A DNA stretch of 64,000 bases from Holophagales bacterium (lineage in GTDB: Bacteria; Acidobacteriota; Thermoanaerobaculia; UBA5066): contig JADJZB010000023.1 in NCBI GenBank assembly GCA_016719485.1, positions 124,001 to 188,000 of the forward strand, read 5' to 3'. A program made the translations under genes and the position numbers. Below, piece by piece: positions 17,319 through 27,189 of the stretch. The stretch's first letter is position 1. Every line of letters starts with the position of its first letter. The notes beneath the pieces are model-generated. The model was given only the letters and a program-made list of their open reading frames with translations, was not told the DNA's origin and ran no database searches.

Positions 17319-18278
17319 GTGGCGTCGCCCAGGATCCTCCTTCTCGAGCCTGACGTGCAGCGCGCGGCGATGCTGGCCCTGGCGTTCGAGCGCCTTCGGA
17401 TGCCCGTGATGGTGGCGGCGACGATCGCCGAGCTCGCCGAAGCGGCCGGCGGCTCCGGTTTGCACGTCGTCGCCGTGAGCGGCCTCGGCGGAGGCGGCGC
17501 GGCCCGCGTCCGGGCCGTGAAGGAGGACGCGAGAACGGCCGCGCTCGCGGTCGTCGCCGTCGTTGCGCCGGGACCGGCGGCCACGGCCGCCCTGAAGGCC
17601 GGAGCGGACGACGTCCTCTCCTGGCCGGCACCCGAAGCGCTCGTGCGCGCCCGCTTCCGCACGCTCCTCGCTGCGGCACGCAGCCGGGACGAGTCCCGCA
17701 AGACCACCGTGGCGCTCGCGGGGATCCTCGGGGCCGTCGAGGCCCGGGAGCCGCACCGGATCGAGCACTCGGCGCGTGTCGGCCGGCTGGGTGCCGACCT
17801 CGCCCGCCTCGCCGGACTGTCGGCCGCCGAGATCGAACGGATCCGCGTCGGCGGGATCCTGCACGACTTCGGAACGGTCGCCATCCCCGACGGAATCCTG
17901 TTCAAGCGCGAGCCGCTCACCGAGAGCGAGTTCGCCGTCATGAAATCGCATCCGGTCATCGGCTTCGCGCTCCTGCGCGAGGTCCCGGCTCTCGAGCCTT
18001 ACCTCCCCTTCGTCCTCCGGCACCACGAACGGATCGACGGCTCGGGCTACCCGGACGGACTCCGGGGCGCGGAGCTGACGCTGCCCGTCCAGCTGGTCTC
18101 GATCGCCGACGCTTTCGACGCGATGACCTCTTCCCGGCCCTACCGCAGCGTCCGGGACGACCTCTCCGCGATCCAGGTCCTGGAGGAAGAGACCACCCGT
18201 GGACGCTGGGATCCGGCTGTCCTGTCCCTTCTCGTGGCCGCGACCACGGACCGGGACGAGCCCGGGGGCCCGGACTGA
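17319..18278 (+). CDS. HD-GYP domain protein with degenerate receiver
   Basis: A 319-residue protein. The N-terminal part (about 3-120) folds like a response-regulator receiver, but the phosphoacceptor position reads VVAVSGL, with Ser instead of Asp, so it cannot be phosphorylated conventionally. The C-terminal HD-GYP domain (about 130-310) carries metal and catalytic residues in RIEHSARV, ILHDFGTVAIPD, HPVIG, HHERIDGSGYP and IADAFDAM, all consistent with an active cyclic-dinucleotide phosphodiesterase. It is divergent from the stand-alone sigma-54 activator, with only 49 bp between start codons. The start is a GTG. An alternative role is a c-di-GMP-responsive adaptor. Confidence 0.85.
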   Translation: MASPRILLLEPDVQRAAMLALAFERLRMPVMVAATIAELAEAAGGSGLHVVAVSGLGGGGAARVRAVKEDARTAALAVVAVVAPGPAATAALKAGADDVLSWPAPEALVRARFRTLLAAARSRDESRKTTVALAGILGAVEAREPHRIEHSARVGRLGADLARLAGLSAAEIERIRVGGILHDFGTVAIPDGILFKREPLTESEFAVMKSHPVIGFALLREVPALEPYLPFVLRHHERIDGSGYPDGLRGAELTLPVQLVSIADAFDAMTSSRPYRSVRDDLSAIQVLEEETTRGRWDPAVLSLLVAATTDRDEPGGPD

Positions 18279-18334
18279 CGCGCACGGGAGCCGAAAGCCG
18301 GACGCCCTTCCGATCGTCCCGGGAGAGGGACGTT

Positions 18335-18364
18335 TTGACATCGGGCACCATTGGTTGGGACACT
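18335..18364 (+). promoter_or_regulatory. Possible sigma-70-type promoter upstream of ahcY
   Basis: A perfect -35 box TTGACA (18335-18340) is followed at 18-bp spacing by the weak hexamer GACACT (18359-18364). The 193-bp leader before ahcY also holds a GC-rich inverted stretch near 18380-18400. I looked for an S-adenosylhomocysteine riboswitch and did not recognise its conserved core. Confidence 0.3.
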
Positions 18365-18471
18365 TGAGGGTTGAACGTTCCGGCCGGCCATCCGGCCCGG
18401 CACGATTCCCGTAACACGAACGGCTGCCGGGATTGACGGAACCCTCCGCCCCGCAGCGGCCAAGGAGCAGC

Positions 18472-19962
<1,491 letters not shown>

Positions 19963-19967
19963 GGCCG

Positions 19968-19988
19968 TCCGGGGACAGTGTCCCCGGA
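19968..19988. repeat. 21-bp perfect palindrome after ahcY
   Basis: Two 10-bp arms (TCCGGGGACA and its complement) flank a single central G, starting 6 bp after the ahcY stop. It is too symmetric to be chance. It resembles a protein-binding site or a short REP-type element rather than a terminator, since the terminator hairpin lies just beyond. I did not find another copy in the window. Confidence 0.5.
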
Positions 19989-20009
19989 GCCACGTCGCGA
20001 CGCTTCGAA

Positions 20010-20037
20010 GAAGGCCCGGGCCCGTGCCCGGGCCTTC
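20010..20037 (+). terminator. Rho-independent-type terminator of ahcY
   Basis: A 12-bp GC-rich stem (20010-20021 with 20026-20037) and 4-nt loop CCGT are followed by a short CTT-rich tail. It lies 48 bp after the ahcY stop, and the convergent gene ends 36 bp further on, so it may act in both directions. Confidence 0.65.
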
Positions 20038-20072
20038 CTTCGTCCCGGTGACGCGCCGTGGGCGCCCGGCTC

Positions 20073-21557
20073 TCAGCGCGCCGTGCGGATCGTGATCCGG
20101 CCGGCCGGCGGCGCAAGGACGGGACCTGCCGCCGAAAGACGTCCCAGGTGCTCCGCGAGCGCGTCTGCGTCGAGCCGTGAGGCGCGGCCCCCCGCGGAGC
20201 GGACTGCCGCCGCGATCTCGACGTGACCGTCGCCCCCGGAAGCGAGGTGGCTCGAGACGGCCACGCGGTACGACGCGTCGTCACGCAGCGGGGCGTCGCC
20301 GACGCGGGCCTCGACGAGCCTCGACCTCTCGGGAGCCGACAGGTCGACGACGAGGGCGAGCCCCGAGACCTGAAGCAGGCCCCCGGTGCGCCGACCCGCC
20401 GAAGCGAGTGCCCGTTCGAGCGCCGAGCGAAGCGACGCACCCGACAGCTCCACGGTGACGACGCGGTTTCCGAACGGCAGGACGGCCATCGCGTGCCGGC
20501 GCGTGAGGGGGCCGGAAGGGAGCGGCGCCCGGAGGCTCGAGCCGAGAACGAGCGCGGCGTCCGCGCCCGCCGTCTCGCGGAACGCGTCGGCGACGAGGTC
20601 ACCGAGGCCCGTCTCCCGCTCGAGGCTCCCGAGGTTGTCGAGCGGCTCGGCGAGGCAGCCGATCGGGGCCGCGAGCAGCTCCTCGAGCTTCGCCATCCAC
20701 ACCTTCTCGTCACGCGCGAGATCCGGGTCGGGGGTGACGGAGGCGTCGACCGGGTGCGCGCCGACGCGCGCGGAGAGGTGCCCGCCCGTCCTCTCGAGAA
20801 CGAGCTCGACGACGGAGCCGAGGTTTCCGCACGGCGCGGCGACCGGCCGGCCTCCGACCCAGCGGACGACCGACACCGTCTCCGACTCCTCCTCGGTCAG
20901 GACCGCGTCGACGCCGGGCACCTCGAGGAGGATCCGCCGGTTCGCTTCGAATCCCGCCTGCGTCAGCACGACGACGGCCTCGGCCCCCTCCCGCCGGAGC
21001 GCCGCCGTCTCGCGCGCGGCCGCCTCGACGAGGCCGGTCTGCTCGACGCTCCCCTCCTGCGTCGTCGTCCCGAAGTCGTCCGTCAGGCCGACGAATCCGA
21101 CGGAGAGACCCCCGACCCTGAGGAGCTTCCGCGTCGGCAACCCTGCGAACGGCCGCCCCTCCCGGTCCACCAGGTTCGACGTGAGCCATGGGAATGCGGA
21201 ACGCGCGACGAGCGCCCTCGCGTGGGCGGCGCCGAAGTCGAAGTCGTGCTGGCCGAACGACGCGAGGCCGACGCCGGCGCGGCCGAGGGCGTCGACCATC
21301 GGCTCGCCGCGGAAGACGCCGCCGAAGAGGGTCCCGCCTGCGAGGTCTCCACCGAAGACGAGAATCGCCCCGGGGCTCCCCTTCTTCAGGCGATCGACGG
21401 CCGTCTTCAGCCGGGCCACGCCGCCGCGATCGCCGCGCCGGTCGACGACCGGCGCGATCTCGTGGGCGTCCGTGACGTAGAGGACCGTCGCGCGCGGTGC
21501 GGAGCTGCAGGCGGCAAAGCCGAGGGAGAGGAGGAGCGCGGCGCGCGCGGTCAGCAC
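20073..21557 (-). CDS. 5'-nucleotidase/UshA-like lipoprotein with degenerate metal site
   Basis: About 494 residues: a metallophosphatase-like domain (about 20-260) plus a 5'-nucleotidase C-terminal domain (about 300-490; SYRVAVSSHLASGGDG is the family signature). The N-terminus LTARAALLLSLGFAACSS looks like a lipoprotein signal, giving a periplasmic or membrane-anchored product. In active UshA the two metals need Asp, His, Asp, Asn, His, His and Gln. Here the DxH (TDAHE) and GGD motifs are kept, but GNHEFD reads GQHDFD, the LTHxG histidine reads LTQAG, and GHxH is replaced by TEEES. Catalysis is therefore doubtful. The start is inferred as the GTG at 21557, overlapping the carbamate kinase stop by 7 nt. 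Spacing to GAGGA is short, so the start is provisional. Confidence 0.72.
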   Translation of the reverse strand: MLTARAALLLSLGFAACSSAPRATVLYVTDAHEIAPVVDRRGDRGGVARLKTAVDRLKKGSPGAILVFGGDLAGGTLFGGVFRGEPMVDALGRAGVGLASFGQHDFDFGAAHARALVARSAFPWLTSNLVDREGRPFAGLPTRKLLRVGGLSVGFVGLTDDFGTTTQEGSVEQTGLVEAAARETAALRREGAEAVVVLTQAGFEANRRILLEVPGVDAVLTEEESETVSVVRWVGGRPVAAPCGNLGSVVELVLERTGGHLSARVGAHPVDASVTPDPDLARDEKVWMAKLEELLAAPIGCLAEPLDNLGSLERETGLGDLVADAFRETAGADAALVLGSSLRAPLPSGPLTRRHAMAVLPFGNRVVTVELSGASLRSALERALASAGRRTGGLLQVSGLALVVDLSAPERSRLVEARVGDAPLRDDASYRVAVSSHLASGGDGHVEIAAAVRSAGGRASRLDADALAEHLGRLSAAGPVLAPPAGRITIRTAR

Positions 21558-22492
21558 TTCCTCGGCCAGTACTCCGTCGCGACGGCGTCCTTCACGACCG
21601 TCGTTCCGGCCTCGCCGCGGAGCATCCGGGCCGTGTCCTCGAGGGCGCCGATGCAGGCGTCCTTCCCGGTCGCCTCCGCGAACTCGCAGGCGGCCTGGAC
21701 CTTCGGCCCCATCGAGCCGGCCGGGAAGGAGTAGTTCTTCAGCTCTGCCGCAGAGATCGTCTTCAGCGCCCGCGCCTCGGGGGTTCCCCAGCCGACGTAG
21801 ACGGCATCGGCGTCGGTCGCCATGACGAACGCGTCGGCTTCGACCTCGCGGGCCAGGAGCGAGGAGGCGAGGTCCTTGTCGATGACGGCCTCGATACCGC
21901 AGAGCTTCCGGTCGGGCCCGTACATCGTCGGGATGCCGCCGCCGCCCGCGAAGATGACGACCGTCCCCTTCTCGAGGAGCCACTTCACCGGGCGGATCTC
22001 GAAGATCCGCTTCGGCCGCGGCGACGGGACGACGCGGCGGAAGCCGTCGCCGTCCGCCTTGAAGACCCAGCCCTTCTCGGACGACATCCGGTCGGCGTCG
22101 TCCTTGCCGTAGACGGGACCGATCGGCTTCGTCGGGTTCCGGAAGGCCGGGTCCGCGGGGTCGACCTCGGTCATCGAAAGGATCGTGGCGAAGGGACGCT
22201 CGAACGGGAGGAGGTTCCCCATCTCCTGCTCGATGACGTAGCCGATCATCCCCTCCGTCTGGGCGCCGAGGACGTCGAGCGGGTACGGCTCGACGCCCGC
22301 GTAGGCCGACTGCTGGAGGGCGATGAGCCCCACCTGCGGGCCGTTCCCGTGCGAGATGACGATCTCGTTGTCGTTGGCGACCGGCGCGAGCGCCTCGCAG
22401 GCCCGCTTCACGTTGGCCCGCTGGTTCTCCGCCGTCATCGGCTCCCCGCGCTTCAGGAGGGCGTTCCCGCCCAGGGCGACGACGACGCGCAT
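21551..22492 (-). CDS. arcC: Carbamate kinase
   Basis: A 313-residue amino-acid-kinase-fold enzyme that converts carbamoyl phosphate plus ADP to ATP, CO2 and ammonia. The N-terminus VVVALGGNALLKRG and the conserved ISHGNGPQVGLIALQ identify the family. Further marks are VFAGGGGIPTM and VMATDADAVYVGWG. It follows the ornithine carbamoyltransferase gene after 9 bp, with GGGGAGAAG as ribosome-binding site, so the two form the energy-yielding half of an arginine/citrulline (or carbamoyl-conjugate) catabolic pathway. No arginine deiminase gene is present in the window. Confidence 0.95.
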   Translation of the reverse strand: MRVVVALGGNALLKRGEPMTAENQRANVKRACEALAPVANDNEIVISHGNGPQVGLIALQQSAYAGVEPYPLDVLGAQTEGMIGYVIEQEMGNLLPFERPFATILSMTEVDPADPAFRNPTKPIGPVYGKDDADRMSSEKGWVFKADGDGFRRVVPSPRPKRIFEIRPVKWLLEKGTVVIFAGGGGIPTMYGPDRKLCGIEAVIDKDLASSLLAREVEADAFVMATDADAVYVGWGTPEARALKTISAAELKNYSFPAGSMGPKVQAACEFAEATGKDACIGALEDTARMLRGEAGTTVVKDAVATEYWPRKC

Positions 22493-22501
22493 TCTTCTCC
22501 C

Positions 22502-23503
22502 CTAGCCCGCGAGCGTCGCCACGAGGACGGCCTTGATGGTGTGGAGGCGGTTCTCGGCCTGGTCGAAGACGACGGAGGCCGGCGACTCGAAGACGTCGTC
22601 GGAGACCTCCATCGCCTCGATCCCGAACTTCCTGAAGATGTCTTCGCCGATCTTCGTCTCGCGGTTGTGGAAGGCCGGGAGGCAGTGGAGGAACTTCGCC
22701 TTCGGGTTCCCCGTCGCGGCCATCAGCGCCGCGTTGACCTGGTACGGCAGGAGGAGCTTGATCCGCTCGGCCCAGACCGAGTCGGGCTCGCCCATCGAGA
22801 CCCAGACGTCCGTGTGGACGAAGTCGACGCCGCGAACGGCGGCCTTCGGGTCCTCGGTGAGCGTGACCTTTCCGCCGGAGGCGGCGGCCAGCTCGTTCGC
22901 CTTCGCGACGAGCTCGTCGACGGGCCAGAGGTGCTTCGGCGCGCCGAGACGCACGTCCATCCCCATGAGGGCGCCGCCGAGCATGAGGGTGTTCCCCATG
23001 TTGTTCCGCGCGTCGCCGAGGTAGGCGTAGGAGACCTGCGAGAGCGGCTTCTCGCTGTGCTCGCGCATCGTCAGGAGGTCCGCGAGGATCTGGGTCGGGT
23101 GGAACTCGTCGGTCAGGCCGTTGTAGACCGGGACGCCCGCCCACCTCGCCAGCTCCTCGACGATCGCCTGCCCGAAGCCGCGGTACTCGATGGCGTCGTA
23201 CATCCGGCCGAGGACCCGCGCCGTGTCCCTCATCGACTCCTTCTTGCCGATCTGGGAGCCGGAGGGGCCGAGGTAGGTCACGCTCGCCCCCTGGTCGTGG
23301 CAGGCGACCTCGAACGCGCAGCGGGTGCGGGTCGAGTCCTTCTCGAAGATGAGGGCGACGTTCTTCCCGGAGAGGCGCCGCGTCTCGACCCCCGCGTACT
23401 TGGCGCGCTTCAGGTCCCGCGCCAGGTCGAGGAGGTAGAGGACTTCCTTCGGGGTGAAGTCGTGGATCGTCAGGAAGTGACGGTTCTTCAGGTTGAACGG
23501 CAT
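22502..23503 (-). CDS. Ornithine carbamoyltransferase (catabolic context)
   Basis: A 333-residue transcarbamylase that interconverts ornithine plus carbamoyl phosphate and citrulline. The carbamoyl-phosphate site is KDSTRTRCAFE (near 55), HPTQ (near 136) is conserved, and the ornithine-binding loop HCLPAFHNRET (near 273) distinguishes it from aspartate carbamoyltransferase. The coupled downstream carbamate kinase argues for the catabolic (ArcB-like) direction. Biosynthetic ArgF cannot be excluded, because sequence alone does not separate them. The ATG at 23503 is preceded by GGAGG. Putrescine or another transcarbamylase is less likely, given the DEFHPTQ and HCLPAFH motifs. Confidence 0.9.
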   Translation of the reverse strand: MPFNLKNRHFLTIHDFTPKEVLYLLDLARDLKRAKYAGVETRRLSGKNVALIFEKDSTRTRCAFEVACHDQGASVTYLGPSGSQIGKKESMRDTARVLGRMYDAIEYRGFGQAIVEELARWAGVPVYNGLTDEFHPTQILADLLTMREHSEKPLSQVSYAYLGDARNNMGNTLMLGGALMGMDVRLGAPKHLWPVDELVAKANELAAASGGKVTLTEDPKAAVRGVDFVHTDVWVSMGEPDSVWAERIKLLLPYQVNAALMAATGNPKAKFLHCLPAFHNRETKIGEDIFRKFGIEAMEVSDDVFESPASVVFDQAENRLHTIKAVLVATLAG

Positions 23504-23641
23504 GGGTCCTCCGGCGACAGCTTTCCCCTGGCGGCGGCGGGACCGCTCCGGGCACCTCCCGCGAGGCTCCTTCCGGACGTCCGTCGAGCGCGCGCCGCCC
23601 CTCCTCGGGGGCGAAACTTGGATTTTAGAACGGATCGGCGT

Positions 23642-23671
23642 TTGACCAGCCCCCCCCTCCGGAAATACGCT
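23642..23671 (+). promoter_or_regulatory. Promoter of the binding-protein gene
   Basis: TTGACC (23642-23647) and TACGCT (23666-23671) are separated by 18 bp and end 8 nt before the ATG at 23680. The upstream patch 23614-23640 is unusually AT-rich for this genome. The geometry predicts a very short or absent 5' leader. Confidence 0.5.
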
Positions 23672-23679
23672 TACCGGTT

Positions 23680-24865
23680 ATGAAGCGGGACTTTGCTTTC
23701 AAAGCGTCGACACTCCTCCTCGCCGGGACCCTCGGCGGCGTGCTCTTCACCCAGGCGGCCTGCAAGAAGAGCGGCCCCGACATCAAGATCGGTGTGATCG
23801 CCGAGCTGACCGGCGACATCCCCTGCCGTCGGCGACTCGTGCAAGAAGGCCGCGGAGCTCGCGGTCGCCGAGATCAACGACGCCGGCGGCGTCGAGGTCG
23901 CCGGGACCAAGCACCTCCTCCGCCTCGTGATCGAGGACAGCCAGGGAGCGGCCCAGCCGGCCGCCGAGGCCGCCAGGCGCCTCATCGAGCAGGAGAAGGT
24001 CCTCGCGATCGTCGGTCCGAACGCGAGCCTCGGCGCCGTTCCGGCCGCGCAGGTGGCGGAGGAGGCGAAGACGCTTCTCATCACGCCCTGGGGTTCGGCC
24101 CCGCGGGTCACGATGGACGACGCCGGCGCGCCGCGGAAGTGGGTCTACCGGGCCTGCTTCACCGACGCGTTCCAGGGCAAAGCCCTCGCGAAGTTCGCGT
24201 CCGGCTACATCAAGGCGACGAAGATCGCCATCCTCTTCAACTCCTCTTCAGAAGCACCGAAGAGCCAGGCCGAGCTGATGAAGAAGGAGATCGAGGCGCG
24301 CTCCGGGCAGGTCGTCGCCTTCGAGTCCTACGCCGCGGGGGAGAAGGACCTCTCCGGCCAGTGGAAGCGGATCGCCGAATCGGCGCCCGACCTCGTCTTC
24401 CTCCCGAGCTACTACAGCGAGGTGCCCGAGCAGGTCCGGCAGGCCCGCGCCGCCGGAGTGAAGGCGCCGTTCCTCGGGAGCGACACCTGGGGAAACCCCG
24501 AGCTCCTGAAGAACGCAGCCGAGCTCGAGGGCGCGTTCTTCGGCGCCCACTACAACCCCGACGCGATGGAGGACAAGGTCGGTATCTTCCGCGCCGCCTT
24601 CGAGCAGCGGTACGCCAAGGAGGTCCCGGACGACGGAGCCGCCCTCACCTACGACACGATGAGACTCCTCAAGCAGGCCCTGGAGACGGCCACGGGGAAC
24701 GACCGCGAAGCCGTGCGGGACGCGTTCTCCAAGATCGTGTCGTTCGACGGCGTCACCGGGAAGACCGTCTTCAAGGGTGGTTCACACGACCCGCTCAAGG
24801 CCGTCACCCTGAAGCAGTTCCAGGGGGGCAAGGTCATCTTCGTAACCAATATCGACCCCGACTGA
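23680..24865 (+). CDS. Branched-chain amino-acid-type ABC transporter substrate-binding protein, interrupted by a frameshift
   Basis: A periplasmic Leu/Ile/Val-type binding protein (Peripla_BP_6), about 394 residues after correction. The first 47 residues (signal sequence, then IKIGVIAELTGDIP) are in one frame. From about 23820 homology continues one base later in another frame (AVGDSCKKAAELAVAEIND, then VIEDSQGA, IVGPNASLGAVP and so on) to the stop at 24863-24865. One extra C in the CCCC run around 23820-23823 explains the break. The rest is intact, so a sequencing or assembly error is at least as likely as a true pseudogene. The Cys after TQAA could be a lipid anchor, although the lipobox is poor. 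No permease or ATPase genes are adjacent. Confidence 0.8.
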
Positions 24866-24890
24866 GGAGCGGCGCACTGCGCCCCTCCTC
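24864..24890 (+). terminator. Imperfect hairpin after the binding-protein gene
   Basis: GAGGAG-c-GGCGCA can pair with TGCGCC-c-CTCCTC, giving a 12-bp stem with one mismatch immediately at the stop codon. No T-tract follows. It is a possible terminator, or a structure insulating the next gene. Confidence 0.35.
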
Positions 24891-24947
24891 AGCCCCCACC
24901 CGGGCCTGCGGCCCTTCCCCGCATCGACCCCGATTGAGGAGCGCACC

Positions 24948-25952
24948 CTGAAGTACACGACCCTCGGCCGGACAGGCCTCGTCGTCTCGCGGCTGGCGCT
25001 CGGTTGCATGAGCTACGGCGACCCGAGGTGGCGGCCGTGGGTCCTGCCCGAGGAAGAGGCGCGCCCGTTCTTCCGGCGCGCCCTCGAGGCGGGGATCAAC
25101 CTCTTCGACACGGCCGACATGTACTCGCTGGGCGTGAGCGAGGAGGTCACCGGCCGCCTGCTGGCCGAGATGGGCCGCCGCGAGGAGCTCGTCATCGCCA
25201 CGAAGGTCCATTTCCCGATGGGCTCAGGTCCGAACATGGGAGGGCTCTCGAGGAAGCACGTCGTCCAGGCGTGCGAGGCGAGCCTGAAGAGGCTGGGCGT
25301 CGAGACGATCGACCTCTACCAGATCCATCGCTTCGACCCGTCGACGCCGCTGGCGGAAACGCTGGAAGCTCTCGATCTCCTCGTCCTGCAGGGCAAGGTC
25401 CGCTACCTCGGCGCCAGCTCGGGCGAGGCGTGGCGATTCCAGAAGGCGCTCGCGACGGCCGACCGGGCGGGCCTGACGCGTTTCGTCTCCATGCAGAACC
25501 ACTACAACCTCCTCTACCGGGAGGAAGAGCGGGAGATGCTCCCCCTCTGCATCGAGGAGGGGATCGGCGTCCTTCCGTGGTCGCCGCTGGCCCGCGGTCT
25601 CCTCGCCGGGACGCGTGCGACGCCCGCCGACAGCGCGTCGACGCCCCGCGCCGCCTCGGACGACTATGCCCGGCAGCTGTACGACCATCCGAGGGACGCC
25701 GACGTCGTCGCGGCGACGCGTTCGGTGGCGGCCGCACGGGGCGTCCCGATGGCCCGCGTCGCCCTGGCGTGGCTCCTCGGCCGGCCCGGCGTGACGGCGC
25801 CGATCGTCGGAGCGACGAAGCTCGCGCACCTCGACGAGGCTCTCGCCGCGCTCGATCTCTCGCTGACCGCCGAGGAGACCGGCGCGCTCGAAGCCCCCTA
25901 CAGCCCCCACGCGGTCCGCGGCTTCGCCGGCCCCGCCCCCTCCGCCCGCTGA
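24948..25952 (+). CDS. Aldo/keto reductase, apparent CTG start
   Basis: A 334-residue NADPH-dependent aldo/keto reductase (YajO/Tas-like). The conserved N-terminus KYTTLGRTGLVVSRLALG begins at codon 2. No ATG, GTG or TTG precedes it in frame, so translation probably starts at CTG 24948-24950, six nt after GAGGAG. The first ATG (25008) would delete the first beta strand. Catalytic residues are the Asp in LFDTADMYSLG (Asp and Tyr), the Lys in IATKVHFP and the His in YQIHRFDP. The cofactor region PIVGATKLAHLDEA lies near the C-terminus. The physiological substrate is unknown. Confidence 0.85.
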   Translation: MKYTTLGRTGLVVSRLALGCMSYGDPRWRPWVLPEEEARPFFRRALEAGINLFDTADMYSLGVSEEVTGRLLAEMGRREELVIATKVHFPMGSGPNMGGLSRKHVVQACEASLKRLGVETIDLYQIHRFDPSTPLAETLEALDLLVLQGKVRYLGASSGEAWRFQKALATADRAGLTRFVSMQNHYNLLYREEEREMLPLCIEEGIGVLPWSPLARGLLAGTRATPADSASTPRAASDDYARQLYDHPRDADVVAATRSVAAARGVPMARVALAWLLGRPGVTAPIVGATKLAHLDEALAALDLSLTAEETGALEAPYSPHAVRGFAGPAPSAR

Positions 25953-25966
25953 CGGGGGGCGCGGCC

Positions 25967-25972
25967 TATCAT
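25967..25972 (+). promoter_or_regulatory. -10-like hexamer upstream of epimerase gene
   Basis: TATCAT sits 27 bp before the ATG at 26000, leaving room for a leader that contains the strong ribosome-binding site GGAGGAGG. No clear -35 box is seen. Confidence 0.35.
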
Positions 25973-25999
25973 CCGGGGCGTTCCCCGGAGGAGGTCTCC

Positions 26000-26914
26000 A
26001 TGAAAGTCTTCGTCACAGGAGCCACGGGCTTCATCGGTTCGGCGGTCGCCGCGGCCTTCGCCCGTGCGGGGCACGAAACGTACGGTCTCGTCCGGACCCC
26101 CGGAAAGGAACTCCTCCTCGAGGGCGCCGAGGTCGTTCCGGTTCACGGAACGATGGAAGAACCGGACGGCTGGCGCCCTGCCGCCGAGCGCTGTTCGGTT
26201 CTCGTCCACTGCGCGGTGGAGTATTCCGACCGGTCCTGGGACCTCCACCGCGCCGCCCTGGGCGCGCTCCGCGACGCCGGGCGGGACCGGGTCGGCAGGG
26301 TCCTCGTCTCCACGAGCGGCGTCTGGGTCTACGGCGACACCGGTGACGGCGCCATCGACGAGTCGGCGCCGCTCGACCCGCCCACGTTCGTGGCGCCCCG
26401 TCCCGCGGTCGACGCCGCTGTCCTCTCCTGGAACGGCGGCGGCTTCCGGACGGTCGTGATCCGCCCAGGATGCGTCTACGGCGGCGCGGGCAGCCTCACG
26501 TCCTCGTGGTTCGAGAGCGCCGCCAGGGGCGGCGCCGCACGGGTCGTAGGCGACGGGACGAACCGCTGGGCGATGGTTCACCGCGACGACCTGGCCGACC
26601 TCTACGTGCGGGCCGCCGAGGCCGGGCTCGGCGGCGAGGTGCTCAACGCCACCGACCGGAGCCGCGCCACCGTCAACGAGTGCGCCACGGCGGCCAGCCT
26701 CGCGGCCGGCGCCGAAGGGCGCGTCGAGCACGTACCGGTGGAGCAGGCCGTCGCGTCGATGGGCCCCTTCGCCACGTGCCTCGCGCTCAACCAGCACGTC
26801 GACTCCTGGAAGGCCGTCCACCGCCTGGGCTGGACCCCGCGACACGCGGGCTTCGTCGACGCGGCGCCGCAGCTCTACGCCGCGTGGAAGGCGGCGAGAG
26901 GCGGCGCCGCGTGA
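26000..26914 (+). CDS. NAD-dependent epimerase/dehydratase (extended SDR)
   Basis: A 304-residue Rossmann-fold protein. The dinucleotide-binding motif is TGATGFIGS (GxxGxxG, residues 7-15). The usual catalytic Ser/Thr strand is VLVSTSGVWVYGD. The YxxxK pair expected next is not obvious, the region reading APRPAVDAAVL, so catalytic activity of the classical type is uncertain. Later strands (VVIRPGCVYGG, WAMVHRDDLADLYV) are typical of the NAD(P)-binding atypical/extended SDR group. The start is the ATG at 26000 with GGAGGAGG upstream. The gene is followed at once by the low-complexity poly-G scar, so its downstream context is unreliable. Confidence 0.82.
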   Translation: MKVFVTGATGFIGSAVAAAFARAGHETYGLVRTPGKELLLEGAEVVPVHGTMEEPDGWRPAAERCSVLVHCAVEYSDRSWDLHRAALGALRDAGRDRVGRVLVSTSGVWVYGDTGDGAIDESAPLDPPTFVAPRPAVDAAVLSWNGGGFRTVVIRPGCVYGGAGSLTSSWFESAARGGAARVVGDGTNRWAMVHRDDLADLYVRAAEAGLGGEVLNATDRSRATVNECATAASLAAGAEGRVEHVPVEQAVASMGPFATCLALNQHVDSWKAVHRLGWTPRHAGFVDAAPQLYAAWKAARGGAA

Positions 26915-27003
26915 ACGGCCGGGGGTGGTCGGCGGCCGGCGGCGGCGCCGCGCCCCGGCGCGCCGGCGCCGGCCCCGGCGGGGGGGCGCGGGGGGCGGCC
27001 GCG

Positions 27004-27123
<120 letters not shown>

Positions 27124-27189
27124 TCCGGGTGCCGGCCGAGAGGCGACGAGCACCGGCTCCGAACGCGATCCGCGGAGGGAGATAGCCCG

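Noticed and set aside
18279..18471. S-adenosylhomocysteine riboswitch before ahcY
   Set aside because: I looked for the conserved GAGGAGCGCUGC-type core and its pseudoknot partner and found neither. Only a possible promoter and a GC-rich inverted stretch are present.
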